Assembly: GCF_001650915.1 (NCBI RefSeq)
Contig: NZ_LXYO01000011.1
Span: 1-64,000 of the forward strand
Length of the DNA: 64,000 bases
Source: Marinobacter sp. EhC06
GTDB taxonomy: Bacteria; Pseudomonadota; Gammaproteobacteria; Pseudomonadales; Oleiphilaceae
Direction of reading: 5' to 3'
The notes under the pieces are model-generated. The model was given only the letters and a program-made list of their open reading frames with translations. It had not been told where the DNA came from and made no database searches. The translations under genes were made by a program, and so were the position numbers. Of the stretch, positions 49,652 to 59,702 are shown piece by piece. Position 1 is the stretch's first letter. Each line of letters starts with the position of its first letter.

Positions 49652-50590
49652 ATGACTGTTAGAAACACTATGAGTCCGTCTGAATTGACCGCCGACGAAT
49701 CTCGCATCGATTCGGAAGAGACCGGCCTGGGCCTGAGTCCGACCATGGCCGCCCTGAAGCGTGCCCGCAATCACTATGGCCTGAAAATTGGTTTCGGCAT
49801 TCTGCTGGTGATGGCTGTGTTTGCCCTGTTTGCTCCGTGGCTGGCGCCCCATGATCCATACCTTCAGAACCTTCCGATGCGCATGTTGCCACCGGTCTGG
49901 GTTGAGGGTGGCAGCTGGGAATACCTGCTGGGTACTGATCATCTTGGCCGGGATTACCTCAGCCGAATCATCTACGGCGCGCGCATTTCCATGACCATCG
50001 GCATTGGTGCTGCCACCATTGGCATGATCATCGGTGTCACCCTTGGTCTCATCGCCGGGTACTTCGGCGGCTGGCTGGACCAGGCAGTGAACTTCCTCGT
50101 GACTTGCCAACTAGCGGTACCCAGCCTGCTGTTGATCATGGCTCTGGTGTTCGTGATTGGCCAGTCAATAACGGTGGTGATCTTTGTGATTGGCGCGACG
50201 CACTGGGTGTTCTATCTGGTGGTCACCCGGTCGGCAACTCTGCGACTGCGCGAGCTGGACTTTGTTGCTGCGGCTCAGGCCATGGGGTGCAGCAGGTTCC
50301 AGATTGCGGTCAAGGAAGTGCTGCCGAACCTGGTGAACCAGATCATGGTGATTTTCACCCTCGAGGTGGCGGTGGCCATCCTGAACGAAGCCACCTTGTC
50401 ATTCCTCGGCCTGGGCATTCCATCGCCCATTCCGTCCTGGGGCCTGATGATCGCTGAAGGCAAACAGGCGATGTTCTTCCAGCCCTGGCTGGTGATCCTG
50501 CCCGGCATCTCACTGTTCATTCTCGTTATTGCCATCAACCTGCTGGGCGATGGCGTGCGGGACGTGACCGTTACCAATCGGAGGAATTGA
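49652..50590 (+). CDS. ABC permease, DppC-like
   Basis: A 312-residue permease with six helices, starting three bases after the previous stop. An N-terminal cytoplasmic extension (about 45 residues) precedes helix 1, and 'HDPYLQNLPMRMLPPVW', 'GTDHLGRDYLSRIIYGARIS' and 'DFVAAAQAMGCSRFQIAVKE' (the EAA loop) are all DppC/OppC features. It pairs with DppB-like permease in the peptide importer. Confidence 0.93.
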   Translation: MTVRNTMSPSELTADESRIDSEETGLGLSPTMAALKRARNHYGLKIGFGILLVMAVFALFAPWLAPHDPYLQNLPMRMLPPVWVEGGSWEYLLGTDHLGRDYLSRIIYGARISMTIGIGAATIGMIIGVTLGLIAGYFGGWLDQAVNFLVTCQLAVPSLLLIMALVFVIGQSITVVIFVIGATHWVFYLVVTRSATLRLRELDFVAAAQAMGCSRFQIAVKEVLPNLVNQIMVIFTLEVAVAILNEATLSFLGLGIPSPIPSWGLMIAEGKQAMFFQPWLVILPGISLFILVIAINLLGDGVRDVTVTNRRN

Positions 50591-50591
50591 T

Positions 50592-52610
50592 ATGAGCACT
50601 GCATCCATTCTGGATATCCAGGATCTGTCAGTCGATATTCCGACCGATTCCAGCACGCTGCATGCAGTGCGGGGCATCAGCCTGGAACTCAAACGGGGCG
50701 AAACCCTCGGTATTGTGGGCGAGTCTGGCTCCGGCAAGTCCATGACAGCCCTGGCACTGATGAACCTTCTGCCACCGGCTGCCCGCCGACAGGCGTCCTG
50801 CATCGACTTTGATGGCAGTGACCTGACTCACGCCACCGAGCGGGAGCTGGCCAGCAAGATCCGGGGCCAGCGCATCGGCATGATTTTCCAGGAGCCGATG
50901 ACCAGCCTGAATCCGGTGTATTCGATCGGCCGGCAGCTCAAGGAAACCATGACGCTGCATAGGAAGGTATCCGACGCAGAGGCCGAAAAGCGGGCAATCT
51001 ACCTGCTGGAGAAGGTAGGCCTGCCAGACCCTGCCAGCCGGCTTAAGCAGTACCCCCATGAATTGTCCGGTGGTCAGCGTCAGCGGGTGATGATCGCCAT
51101 GGCCCTGATGAACGAGCCGGAACTGTTGATTGCCGATGAGCCCACGACGGCTCTGGACGTGACCATCCAGGCCCAGATCCTGCATCTGCTTCGAGACCTT
51201 CAGCGGGAATTCGGCATGTCCATGATTCTGATCACCCACGACCTGGGTGTGGTGTCGCGGGCTGCTGACAACATAGCGGTTATGTATGCCGGTGATATTG
51301 TCGAAACCGGCAAGACCGCCGAGGTACTGGAAAACCCATGCCATCCCTATACCAAAGGGTTACTGGAGTGTGTGCCTGGCTACCAGGGGCACAGCCAGCA
51401 AAGGCTCGGGGCTATTCCGGGTATTGTTCCTGCCATGACCGGCGAGATCTCGGGCTGTGCCTTTGCTTCCCGGTGCCCGAGGGCGGCAGATGTTTGCAGG
51501 ACAACGAATCCGCCAACAAAGAAGCTCCATCAAGGCAGGTACTTTGTGTGCCATGAGCCTGAAATTGAGCAAGGAGAAGGAACTGCGGAGCAGCCAGTCG
51601 GCAGTGAAAGAACCGGAAAAACCGATTGTCGCGGGGCCGAAGACATTCTGACGGTGGACCACGTCAGCTGTACCTTTTCAGTGCGCCGGGGCCTCTTCGG
51701 CAAGCGCAAACCGCTGCAGGCACTGGATGACGTCAGCCTGACCCTGAAAAAGGGCGAGGTCCTGGCACTGGTGGGCGAGTCAGGCTGTGGCAAAACCACG
51801 CTGACCCGAACCATCATGGGTCTGCAGGCTCCCTCAACCGGGTTCGTCACGCTCAATGGCCAGCGGATTGGAAACCTGCCGCCCATGGAACGGGCCCGCA
51901 TGATCCAGCCGATTTTCCAGGATCCATATTCTTCTCTGAATCCCCGGAAAACCATCGGCGAGATTATCGCCAAGCCCTTGGTTGTTCACGGCATTGGCTC
52001 GACACAAGAACAACACCAGCAGGTCCGGAAGATGATGGAACTGGTCGGCCTGCCCTCAAGGGTATTTAACAGCTACCCCGATCAGCTTTCCGGTGGTCAG
52101 CGCCAGCGTGCGGCCATCGGACGTGCGCTAATCCTGAATCCGGAAGTAGTGATTTGCGATGAGCCTACCTCGGCTCTGGATGTTTCGGTACAGGCCCAGA
52201 TCCTGAACCTGCTGCTGGACCTGCGGGACGAGCTGGATCTGACCTATCTGTTCGTAACCCACAACCTTTCTGTGGTTCAGCACATGGCGGATCGGGTAGC
52301 GGTGATGTACCTGGGCGAAATCGTCGAATGCGGCGAGCGTGACCAGGTAATGTCCAGCCCGAAGCACCCCTATACCCATGCGCTGATGGATTCCGCGCTG
52401 AGTATTTCTCCGGGCGAGAGCGTGCCTGATCCAGGCTTGTCCGGCGATTTTCCGAATCCGATGAATCGTCCCAACGGGTGCCCGTTTCACCCACGCTGCC
52501 CCATTGCCGGGCAGCAATGCCGTGAACAGGCTCCGGGGCCGGAGCTCATCGACAACACGCTGGTTCAGTGCTGGAAAGCAAAAACCGCCGGCAGCCAGTT
52601 GAAACCCTGA
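50592..52610 (+). CDS. Fused double ABC ATPase (DppD-DppF/GsiA-like)
   Basis: A 672-residue fusion of two ATPase domains. First: Walker A 'GESGSGKS', signature 'LSGGQRQR', Walker B 'LLIADEPTT', ending in the oligopeptide-transporter tail '[10 protein letters not shown]'. Second: Walker A 'GESGCGKT', signature 'LSGGQRQR', Walker B 'VVICDEPTS', tail 'CPFHPRCP'. Most peptide importers use two separate genes; fusion occurs in GsiA-type systems. It begins two bases after the permease stop and drives the importer from the cytoplasm. Confidence 0.93.
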   Translation: MSTASILDIQDLSVDIPTDSSTLHAVRGISLELKRGETLGIVGESGSGKSMTALALMNLLPPAARRQASCIDFDGSDLTHATERELASKIRGQRIGMIFQEPMTSLNPVYSIGRQLKETMTLHRKVSDAEAEKRAIYLLEKVGLPDPASRLKQYPHELSGGQRQRVMIAMALMNEPELLIADEPTTALDVTIQAQILHLLRDLQREFGMSMILITHDLGVVSRAADNIAVMYAGDIVETGKTAEVLENPCHPYTKGLLECVPGYQGHSQQRLGAIPGIVPAMTGEISGCAFASRCPRAADVCRTTNPPTKKLHQGRYFVCHEPEIEQGEGTAEQPVGSERTGKTDCRGAEDILTVDHVSCTFSVRRGLFGKRKPLQALDDVSLTLKKGEVLALVGESGCGKTTLTRTIMGLQAPSTGFVTLNGQRIGNLPPMERARMIQPIFQDPYSSLNPRKTIGEIIAKPLVVHGIGSTQEQHQQVRKMMELVGLPSRVFNSYPDQLSGGQRQRAAIGRALILNPEVVICDEPTSALDVSVQAQILNLLLDLRDELDLTYLFVTHNLSVVQHMADRVAVMYLGEIVECGERDQVMSSPKHPYTHALMDSALSISPGESVPDPGLSGDFPNPMNRPNGCPFHPRCPIAGQQCREQAPGPELIDNTLVQCWKAKTAGSQLKP

Positions 52611-52639
52611 ACCAAACAACAAAACAGAGGACCTGTGCC

Positions 52640-53713
52640 ATGAAACTCATCGCCATATTTCTAGTAGGGCTTATGTCAGTCCTCTCCGGTTGTGCCTCGG
52701 TGCAACCCGGTAGTGCGGCATACAGCGAAGAATCCGAATCTGAGCTCTTTCAGCCGGAAACCTTTGAGAGCTACGGCTCTTTTGTGGTCTCTGCTGGCAC
52801 TGATGCCAAGCCGGTGGACATGCGGCTTTGGTATTCCCGACCCGATCAGATCACACCCGACACACGGGTCATCATGGTGATGCACGGCGGTCGTCGCGAC
52901 GCCGACAAATACCGTGATTACTGGGGCGCTTACGCAAAACAGTACGGCGTACTGATCGTTGCTCCGGAGATTTCAGACGAAGACTTTCCTACGGGCTGGG
53001 GGTATCAGACCGGTAACTGGGTAACGCCGGATTCCGATTCTACAGACGAAACCAAGGGTGAGCGGGTGCCCGTGGAGCAGACCTCCTTTGCTGCCTTTGA
53101 ACGGGCATTCGATGAACTGAAAAACCACTTCAATCTGGATGCTGAGACCTACGATATCTGGGGCCATGGCAGTGGCGCACAGTTTGTTACCCGCATGATC
53201 ATGCTGTATCCCCAGGCCCGCATAGGCACGGGCATCGCCGCTAACTCAGGCACATACACTTTCCCGGACTGGACCTTGCCACTGCGTTACGGGTTGAAGA
53301 ACACCGGTGTTGAGCCTGAGGACCTGAAAGCGTCCTACAAGCATCACCTGGTGATCATGCTGGGCACCGATGATGACGATACCTCTCATCGTCTGCTGAG
53401 CCAGCTTGAGATTGCCAGGGCCCAGGGCGCGCATCGCCTCGAGAAGGGTAAAAACTTTTACCGGGTGAACAGGGAACAGGCCGAAAAGCTGAACACGGAA
53501 TACAACTGGGAGCTGCAAACCGTCTACGGCATTGGCCACAGCGGTCGCAAAATGTCGGAAGCCGGGGCCGAGTACTTGTTGGAGGGTAAGGCTGAGGAGC
53601 CATTGTTCACTGACGATATGCAGCTGAACGAGTCCTATCGCTCGGACGGTGATTCCGGAGAAGAAAACGAATTGCTGAAAGGCTCAGACGACGGTGAAGA
53701 ATCTCCGTTCTGA
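52640..53713 (+). CDS. Lipoprotein alpha/beta hydrolase (depolymerase-like)
   Basis: A 357-residue precursor starting 'MKLIAIFLVGLMSVLSGC' (lipobox Cys at about 18). The hydrolase has 'VIMVMHGGRRDADKYRDYW' (oxyanion loop), the nucleophile motif 'IWGHGSGAQFV' with Ser in GHGSGA, and a His late ('GIGHSGRKMS'). It resembles poly(3-hydroxybutyrate) depolymerase-like hydrolases. The C-terminal 40 residues are strongly acidic. ATG 52640 follows the ABC ATPase stop by 29 bases, so it is in the operon. It may process the transported substrate outside the cytoplasm; substrate unknown. Confidence 0.82.
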   Translation: MKLIAIFLVGLMSVLSGCASVQPGSAAYSEESESELFQPETFESYGSFVVSAGTDAKPVDMRLWYSRPDQITPDTRVIMVMHGGRRDADKYRDYWGAYAKQYGVLIVAPEISDEDFPTGWGYQTGNWVTPDSDSTDETKGERVPVEQTSFAAFERAFDELKNHFNLDAETYDIWGHGSGAQFVTRMIMLYPQARIGTGIAANSGTYTFPDWTLPLRYGLKNTGVEPEDLKASYKHHLVIMLGTDDDDTSHRLLSQLEIARAQGAHRLEKGKNFYRVNREQAEKLNTEYNWELQTVYGIGHSGRKMSEAGAEYLLEGKAEEPLFTDDMQLNESYRSDGDSGEENELLKGSDDGEESPF

Positions 53714-53743
53714 AGACACCCAACTATGAGCGAAGGGACCACT

Positions 53744-54565
53744 ATGGAAAAGCAAATGCCCCGATCGATTGTACGCCTCGCGCATGGTCGGCTTAGCTAT
53801 CTGGAAAACGGCAGCGGTACGCCGGTGCTCTTCCTTCACGGCCTTAATGGTAACGGATCGAGCTGGGTTGACCAGCTGTCGGGCCTGGCAGCATCAATGA
53901 AGATGTGGGCCTGGGACGCACCGGGCTATGGGCAGTCCGATGTTGCTGGTGATTCGGTTACAGAGCTTGCAAAAGTCGCCATCGAGTTTCTTGAGACCTG
54001 TGCCACCAGACCGGTCAATCTGGTCGGGCATTCCATGGGGGGGCTGGTGGCCATGAAAGTAGCCATCATGAAACCCGAGCTCGTGAGGCGACTGGTTCTC
54101 TCATGTACGCACCCCGGCCACGGTTTGACAGACGGTGCCAATGAGCGCTACCAGCGCAGGTTGCGTGAACTGGAAGAGCTGCCCAGGGAGGAATACGGCA
54201 GGCGACGCGCCAAGGGCATGTTGCCGGATGAAACCAGCGAGGCACTGTTCCAGCGGGTTGCAGCCATTGCGGCCGAATCCCGGCCGGGTGGTGTTGTGAA
54301 TGCGGCCTGGGCCATCCAGACCGCCAACCTGATACCAGAGCTGGCAAGAATCAAGGCAAAGACTCTGGTCATCACCTGCGACAAGGATTCGGTGGCACCG
54401 CTGAAAAAGGCCGAGCCGCTACTGGAGCATATTCCGGATGTCCAACACCTGGAATTGAGTGGCTTGGGCCATGCGCCTTACCTTGAAGACGCGAAGCGTT
54501 TTAACGCTGTCGTCTCGGACTTCCTGCTGGGGTCGGGACAACCTGTCATTCAGGCAAAGTCGTAG
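53744..54565 (+). CDS. Alpha/beta hydrolase, last gene of the importer operon
   Basis: A 273-residue cytoplasmic alpha/beta hydrolase. Motifs: 'VLFLHGLNGNGSSW', 'GYGQSDVAG', nucleophile Ser in 'GHSMGG', acid in 'ITCDKDSVAP', base His in 'SGLGHAPYLE'. ATG 53744 is preferred to 53726 because AAGGGA lies about six bases upstream. It closes the importer operon and overlaps the convergent GST gene by 16 bases. It probably acts on the imported compound; an esterase or C-C hydrolase is possible. Confidence 0.83.
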   Translation: MEKQMPRSIVRLAHGRLSYLENGSGTPVLFLHGLNGNGSSWVDQLSGLAASMKMWAWDAPGYGQSDVAGDSVTELAKVAIEFLETCATRPVNLVGHSMGGLVAMKVAIMKPELVRRLVLSCTHPGHGLTDGANERYQRRLRELEELPREEYGRRRAKGMLPDETSEALFQRVAAIAAESRPGGVVNAAWAIQTANLIPELARIKAKTLVITCDKDSVAPLKKAEPLLEHIPDVQHLELSGLGHAPYLEDAKRFNAVVSDFLLGSGQPVIQAKS

Positions 54566-55218
54566 TCACCGCCTTTCTCCAACGCCTTCTGATAAGCCGG
54601 TCTGGCGTGAACCCGTTTCACCCAGCCGGTGATATGAGGGCGGTTTCTGCCGACGATACCTCTGGCTACCGAGGCCTCGAGAGGGAAGCTCATCTGGATA
54701 TCCGCAGCGCTCAGTTTGTCACCCAGGAACCAGGTATTTTTCGCCAGGTGGCCTTCCACAAAATCCAGATGGGTCTTGATCATCGGGCCGATGAAGATTT
54801 CATTGGTTTTGTCTGAAATGCCTTTGGCGACCGGTTTTATAAAGAACGGCATCGGGCTGGTTTTGACCTTTTCAAACACCAGACGCATAACCAGTGGCGG
54901 CATCAGTGAACCCTCGGCATAGTGCAGCCAGTAGGTGTAGTCGAGCCAGGCCTGGCCGCCGCTCTCGGGCAGCATCGTGTCTTTGCCGTAGGTGTGGGCC
55001 AGGTATTCAATAATGGCGCCGGATTCGGCCACCACCAGATCTCCGTCGGTAATCACCGGAGATTTACCCAGAGGGTGCACCTTTTTGAGGCTTTCTGGCG
55101 CCAGCATGGTTTTGGGATCACGCTGGTAATGCTTGATCTCATAGGGCACGCCCAGTTCTTCCAGCATCCAGAGAACGCGTTGTGAGCGGGAATTGTTGAG
55201 GTGGTGGACTGTAATCAT
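54550..55218 (-). CDS. Glutathione S-transferase
   Basis: A 222-residue GST starting 'MITVHHLNNSRSQRVLW' with the catalytic Ser in 'NNSRSQ', and 'HPLGKSPVITDGDLVVAESGAIIEYL' (split in family style) in the thioredoxin-like domain. The C-terminal domain is all helical. ATG 55218 has GGAG seven bases upstream; TTG 55224 is a longer alternative. It is convergent with the importer operon. Confidence 0.9.
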   Translation of the reverse strand: MITVHHLNNSRSQRVLWMLEELGVPYEIKHYQRDPKTMLAPESLKKVHPLGKSPVITDGDLVVAESGAIIEYLAHTYGKDTMLPESGGQAWLDYTYWLHYAEGSLMPPLVMRLVFEKVKTSPMPFFIKPVAKGISDKTNEIFIGPMIKTHLDFVEGHLAKNTWFLGDKLSAADIQMSFPLEASVARGIVGRNRPHITGWVKRVHARPAYQKALEKGGDYDFA

Positions 55219-55308
55219 GCGCAAGCTCCATTCGCATTGAAAAATGATCGGGTGTGAAGAGTAGGCTTCAAACAGCGTTTTGGTTCACCGCTGACGATGA
55301 TTGAGTGG

Positions 55309-56202
55309 CTAATGCCGATTGCGCACCGCAAAGCCGTGGCGTTTGAGTTCCTTGAGAATCTCCGGCACCTTGAAGGGCATTAATGTCCGGGTTGTTTTCA
55401 GAAGACTGATGGCAAGGTGCATCCGCTTGTACCAGAGCACCTGGCGGATCTTTTTCTTCATGGGGTGATAGCCTTCCAGGTACAACTCCTCAACACGGTC
55501 TGCGTTATTGGTGAGGCTGTAGTCGCTCAGATCCAGCGGTACCGCTATGTCGGCGTTCCTGAGTTGCTTGCGGGTGTTGAAATCGATGCCGATGTTGATG
55601 GCGTTGGTAATCACATCGAAGGTGTTGTCTGGCTTCGGGTAACGGCTGACATGGCTCAGATCAACTGCCACCGTAATCCCGGCTCCCATTTTCGCCAATG
55701 GTGAAATCGGTACGTTCTCAACCAGCCCGCCGTCCACAAGTGTTCGCCCATCGATCTCTACCGGTACAAACAGGCCGGGCACCGCCATGGACGCGCAAAC
55801 AACATCCGCCAGGTTGCCTTCCCGGAAGATCAGCTGTTCGCCGGTTTCGATATCGGTTGCACAGATTGCCAGCGGAATCTCAGCGTCTTCGATCCGGACA
55901 TCCCCCAGGTCACGGTGGATCATCTCCCGAATGGCATTGGTGCTGAAAAGGCCGCCACGCTCGAAGGTAAAGTTGATGATTTTCGAGAGGTTCAGGGTCG
56001 AGCATATGGAAAGGATAGACTCCGCCGGGCGGCCGAAGGCGTAATAACTCGCGATGAGGGCGCCTGCGCTGGTGCCGGAAATACAGTGAATCCTGATTTG
56101 CTCCTCCTCGAAAGCTTTGAGAACGCCGATGTGGGCAATGCCTTTTGCCGCGCCGCCCCCCAGGGCCAGGCCTATCCGGGTGTTAAAGGGGTTGAGTCTC
56201 AT
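55309..56202 (-). CDS. Patatin-like phospholipase (RssA-like)
   Basis: A 297-residue patatin-domain protein. 'IGLALGGGAAKGIAHIGVL' is the oxyanion-hole motif, 'GTSAGALI' carries the nucleophile Ser45, and 'LVDGG' gives the Asp157 partner. Size and layout match the RssA/YchK-like group. It should hydrolyse phospholipid or acyl esters; no secretion signal. A BCCT gene is divergent upstream. Confidence 0.9.
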   Translation of the reverse strand: MRLNPFNTRIGLALGGGAAKGIAHIGVLKAFEEEQIRIHCISGTSAGALIASYYAFGRPAESILSICSTLNLSKIINFTFERGGLFSTNAIREMIHRDLGDVRIEDAEIPLAICATDIETGEQLIFREGNLADVVCASMAVPGLFVPVEIDGRTLVDGGLVENVPISPLAKMGAGITVAVDLSHVSRYPKPDNTFDVITNAINIGIDFNTRKQLRNADIAVPLDLSDYSLTNNADRVEELYLEGYHPMKKKIRQVLWYKRMHLAISLLKTTRTLMPFKVPEILKELKRHGFAVRNRH

Positions 56203-56432
56203 GGTTCTGGGCCTGTTGCCGTGTTCGAGGAGGTAAAGTCTACCAGAGTAAGTGGCGTGTTTGATTCAGCGTAATGCGAACAAAGTTGGATGTGTGATTA
56301 CCGGGGGCTTGGTCTGGGTTCCGGAGACAGGTTGGAAATTTTAATTCTTAGAGTTCAAAATATTGGCGTAGCACTTAAGGAGGTAAATTTTCCAACCGAC
56401 TGCCGCATTTTGCAGTCATAGGAGTCCTCACA

Positions 56433-58025
56433 TTGGGTGACGTCATTAAAGATGATTATCAGACCGACTACGTAGCAGGTCAGGATAATATCGAGAAGTT
56501 TGGATTTGATATCCACAACATCGTGTTTCCTCTGACCGCATTCCTGATCGTTGCTTTTGTTGTCGGAACACTCATTTTTCCTTCGGGTGCAAAGGAATTG
56601 CTCGATAGCGCCAAGAATGGTGCGATCGCTGTCTTCGACTGGGGCTTTCTTCTCAGTGCAAACCTGTTTGTTCTCTTCTGCCTGGCACTGATTTTCATGC
56701 CGGTGGGCAAGATTCGGATTGGTGGGGTTGATGCCAAACCCGAATTCTCCCTGCTCTCCTGGTTTGCCATGCTGTTCGCTGCAGGCATGGGCACGGGGTT
56801 GATGTTCTGGTCGGTTGCAGAGCCGGTTGCCTATTACACCGACTGGTATGGAACGCCGCTTGGCGTTGAGCCTAACACCGCAGAAGGTGCGCGCCTGGCG
56901 ATGGGGGCAACCATGTACCACTGGGGCCTGCATCCCTGGGCGATTTACGCGATTGTCGGGCTATCATTGTCTTTCTTCGCCTTTAACAAGGGCCTGCCGT
57001 TAACCATACGCTCTGCGTTTTTCCCGATACTCGGGGACAAGGTCTGGGGTTGGCCGGGGAACGTGATCGATACTGTGTCCGTTCTGGCAACGATCTTTGG
57101 TCTTGCGACCTCGCTCGGCTTTGGTGCCCAACAGGCGGCATCGGGTATTTCCTACCTGTTCGATATTGAGGGAGGTCTGAATATTCAGGTGGGCGTCATT
57201 GCCGGCGTTACGGCCGTTGCCACCTTCTCTGTGATTCGAGGCATTCACGGCGGTGTCCGGATTTTGAGTAACGCCAATATGGTGATGGCAGGGTTGCTGC
57301 TCTTGTTTGTCATCTTTGCCGGCCCCACGCTTGCTGTATTCCAGTGGCTGTGGGATACGTCTGTGTCTTACGCCTCCAACATGGTTGCACTCAGCAATCC
57401 GTTTGGCCGCGAAGAAGATACCACCTGGTTCCACGGCTGGACTGTATTCTATTGGGCCTGGTGGATCTCCTGGTCACCGTTCGTGGGTATGTTTATCGCC
57501 CGTGTGTCCCATGGCCGCACGGTACGTGAATTTGTCACCGCCGTGCTGATCATTCCGACCATCATCACGCTGTTCTGGATGAGCGCCTTCGGTGGCGGCG
57601 CGCTCCATCAGGTTCAGAACGACATTGGGGTGCTGGCGTCCGAGGGGCTGACCGATGTATCGCTGGCCATGTTCCAGGCACTAGAGAATATTTCTCTTTC
57701 GGGGATTACCTCTTTTATCGGGATTACGCTGGTGCTGACCTTCTTTGTGACCTCTTCAGATTCGGGTTCGCTCGTGATTGATAGCATCACGTCAGGTGGC
57801 AAGACCGACGCCCCGAAAGCTCAGCGTATTTTCTGGGCAGTTATTGAAGGTTCGATTGCCGGTGTGCTGTTGTTTGTGGGCGGAAAGGAAGCGCTGAGCG
57901 CCTTGCAGGCCGGCGCCCTGAGTGTTGGGCTGCCCTTTACCCTGGTGCTGTTGGTGATGATGTATAGCCTGTTCAAGGGCCTTCATCACGAACGCCGCTT
58001 GCTGATCGCGGAAGGTAAGATGTAA
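56433..58025 (+). CDS. BCCT-family transporter
   Basis: A 530-residue protein of the betaine/carnitine/choline family with about 12 helices. The conserved Trp/Gly motifs are clear: 'GTGLMFWSVAEPVAYYTDW', 'YAWWISWSPFVGMFIARVS' and 'TSSDSGSLVID'. It imports compatible solutes such as glycine betaine, choline or carnitine with sodium or proton. Start is TTG 56433 with AGGAG eight bases upstream. A terminator follows at 58063-58088. Confidence 0.93.
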   Translation: MGDVIKDDYQTDYVAGQDNIEKFGFDIHNIVFPLTAFLIVAFVVGTLIFPSGAKELLDSAKNGAIAVFDWGFLLSANLFVLFCLALIFMPVGKIRIGGVDAKPEFSLLSWFAMLFAAGMGTGLMFWSVAEPVAYYTDWYGTPLGVEPNTAEGARLAMGATMYHWGLHPWAIYAIVGLSLSFFAFNKGLPLTIRSAFFPILGDKVWGWPGNVIDTVSVLATIFGLATSLGFGAQQAASGISYLFDIEGGLNIQVGVIAGVTAVATFSVIRGIHGGVRILSNANMVMAGLLLLFVIFAGPTLAVFQWLWDTSVSYASNMVALSNPFGREEDTTWFHGWTVFYWAWWISWSPFVGMFIARVSHGRTVREFVTAVLIIPTIITLFWMSAFGGGALHQVQNDIGVLASEGLTDVSLAMFQALENISLSGITSFIGITLVLTFFVTSSDSGSLVIDSITSGGKTDAPKAQRIFWAVIEGSIAGVLLFVGGKEALSALQAGALSVGLPFTLVLLVMMYSLFKGLHHERRLLIAEGKM

Positions 58026-58062
58026 ATGGCAGGCTGCCCCCTGCAAACCCTCCTACGACGTC

Positions 58063-58092
58063 AAAGGCCCCTCACCGAAGGGGCCTTTGTAT
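58063..58092 (+). terminator. Rho-independent terminator after the BCCT gene
   Basis: AAAGGCCCC-TCACCGA-AGGGGCCTTT stem with T-rich sequence after it, about 40 bases past the stop. Confidence 0.75.
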
Positions 58093-58146
58093 TTTCCGGA
58101 TTCTGTCCCCATATAAACAGAAAACAGACAAAGCAGGAGATCGGAA

Positions 58147-58602
58147 ATGACGGCACCAACTCTGAAGGAACAACTGAGCAGTGCGGTAAAAGAGGCAATG
58201 CGGAACAAGGATAAAACCCGGCTTGTTACCCTGCGCATGGCCCAGTCTGCGGTGAAGCAGATCGAGATTGACGAACGCCGCGAGCTCAACGACGAGGATG
58301 TTCTTAAGGTGCTGGACAAGATGCTCAAACAGCGCCGCGACGCCGCGAGCCAGTATGATGACGCCGGCCGTGAAGAGTTGGGCGACAAAGAGCGTGCTGA
58401 AATGGTGATCATTGAGGAGTTCATGCCCGCGGCCCTGAACGAGGATGACCTGGATGGGTTGATCCGAATGGCCATCAGTTCAACCGACGCCCAGGGGATG
58501 CAGGATATGGGCAAAGTGATGAACGAGCTCAAGCCTCAAGTGCTTGGTCGGGTTGAAATGGGCCATCTGAGCAAGAAGGTGAGGTCCGCTTTGGCGGGTT
58601 GA
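58147..58602 (+). CDS. GatB/YqeY-domain protein
   Basis: A 151-residue YqeY-like protein: 'RNKDKTRLVTLRMAQSAVKQ', 'DEDVLKVLDKMLKQRRDAASQY', 'ERAEMVIIEEFMPAALNED' and 'DMGKVMNELKPQVLGRVEMG' follow the family pattern. It matches the tRNA-binding tail of GatB as a free protein. Its function in vivo is not clear. A GC-rich hairpin (58611-58643) lies after the stop. Confidence 0.92.
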   Translation: MTAPTLKEQLSSAVKEAMRNKDKTRLVTLRMAQSAVKQIEIDERRELNDEDVLKVLDKMLKQRRDAASQYDDAGREELGDKERAEMVIIEEFMPAALNEDDLDGLIRMAISSTDAQGMQDMGKVMNELKPQVLGRVEMGHLSKKVRSALAG

Positions 58603-58610
58603 TTCTGATT

Positions 58611-58643
58611 CGCCCCCGTCTGGCCGAGACTGGCGGGGGTTGC
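58611..58643 (+). terminator. Terminator-like hairpin after yqeY-like gene
   Basis: CCCCCGTCTGGCC pairs imperfectly with GGCGGGGG across GAGACTG, a GC-rich stem ending in GGGGGTT. It is followed by few T bases, so termination is possible but weak. Confidence 0.45.
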
Positions 58644-58649
58644 AAACTG

Positions 58650-58700
58650 ACTACTATTTGGTTAATTTAAATCGTGCACAAGGTAATCGCGAGCAAGTTA
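58650..58700. promoter_or_regulatory. ohrR promoter/operator region
   Basis: The 50 bases before ohrR are AT-rich (TTTGGTTAATTTAAATCG). OhrR repressors bind AT-rich imperfect palindromes at their own promoter. An exact palindrome is not clear, so this is a positional guess. Confidence 0.3.
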
Positions 58701-58701
58701 A

Positions 58702-59196
58702 ATGTCAGAGCATGAATCTTCAGATCAATCGATTCCCGGCGCAGATCTGCTGACACTGGATCGGCAGATGTGTTTTGCCCTCTATTCCGCGTCTTTAGCC
58801 ATGACCAAACTGTACAAGCCGCTACTGACCGAGCTTGGGCTGACCTATCCGCAGTACCTGGTAATGCTGGTGTTGTGGGAGAAGGATGGTATTCGGGTGT
58901 CGACCCTCAAGGAGCGTTTATTTCTGGATTACGGCACTCTGACGCCCCTCGTCAAACGGCTTGAGAAACACGGGTTACTGGTTCGCCAGCGTTCACCGGA
59001 GGATGAGCGGCAGGTGATCGTTCGCCTCACGGAGAAAGGCCGGAGTCTCCAGCAAGCAGCAGTCGGGGTACCGCAGCGGGTAGCCAGTGCATCTGGTTGT
59101 TCACTGGCCGAACTGGAGGGTTTGAAGACCGAGCTCTGTGCATTGAGAAACCGCTTGCACAGTCATCTGGATACTCATCTTGCAGAGAGTGCCTGA
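58702..59196 (+). CDS. ohrR: OhrR-like MarR-family organic peroxide sensor
   Basis: A 164-residue MarR regulator. 'LLTLDRQMCFALYSASLAM' contains the sensing Cys24 that peroxides oxidise; a later pair ('SGCSLAEL', 'ELCAL') suggests two-Cys (Xanthomonas-type) chemistry. The winged helix includes 'LTPLVKRLEKHGLLVRQRSP' and 'DERQVIVRLT'. ohr follows 42 bases later, as usual for this pair. It represses itself and ohr until peroxide oxidises it. Confidence 0.92.
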   Translation: MSEHESSDQSIPGADLLTLDRQMCFALYSASLAMTKLYKPLLTELGLTYPQYLVMLVLWEKDGIRVSTLKERLFLDYGTLTPLVKRLEKHGLLVRQRSPEDERQVIVRLTEKGRSLQQAAVGVPQRVASASGCSLAELEGLKTELCALRNRLHSHLDTHLAESA

Positions 59197-59238
59197 ACAG
59201 GCATTCCTGTTTAAATCCAAAGCAGAGAGGAAAGCGTT

Positions 59239-59667
59239 ATGTCTATCGAACAAGTGTTGTATAGAGCCCATGCAGAAGCAACCGGTGGTCGTGACGGCCG
59301 GGCCATTTCTTCAGACGGTATTCTCGATGTCGAGCTGGCAACGCCGAAAGAAATGGGCGGTGCCGGAGGCAAGGGAACCAACCCGGAGCAGCTGTTTGCC
59401 GCAGGTTACTCTGCCTGCTTCATCGGCGCGATGAAGTTTGTAGCCGGTCGTGACAAGCTTAAGATGCCGGAAGATGCTTCCATCGAAGGTGTTGTTGGCA
59501 TTGGCCAGATTCCCAATGGGTTTGGCATCGAGGTGGAACTGCGCATCAGCCTGCCCGGTATGGATGATGCCGAGGCCAAGAAGCTGATCGATGAAGCTCA
59601 CAAGGTTTGCCCTTACTCCAACGCAACCCGTGGCAACATTGATGTAACACTGAACCGGGTGGACTGA
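59239..59667 (+). CDS. ohr: Organic hydroperoxide resistance protein Ohr
   Basis: A 142-residue Ohr enzyme. The catalytic pair is Cys60 ('YSACFIGA') and Cys124 ('KVCPYSNA'), with '[12 protein letters not shown]' leading to the first. It reduces organic hydroperoxides using lipoylated proteins as electron donors. GAGAGG precedes ATG 59239. It is cotranscribed with or induced through ohrR. Confidence 0.95.
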   Translation: MSIEQVLYRAHAEATGGRDGRAISSDGILDVELATPKEMGGAGGKGTNPEQLFAAGYSACFIGAMKFVAGRDKLKMPEDASIEGVVGIGQIPNGFGIEVELRISLPGMDDAEAKKLIDEAHKVCPYSNATRGNIDVTLNRVD

Positions 59668-59702
59668 TACCCGGTTGGTAGAGTCAGGCTCTGCTTCTGG
59701 AT

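Noticed and set aside
49124..50110. 328-residue antisense ORF across the permease genes
   Set aside because: High His/Gln content typical of reversed membrane-protein codons; the sense genes are certain.
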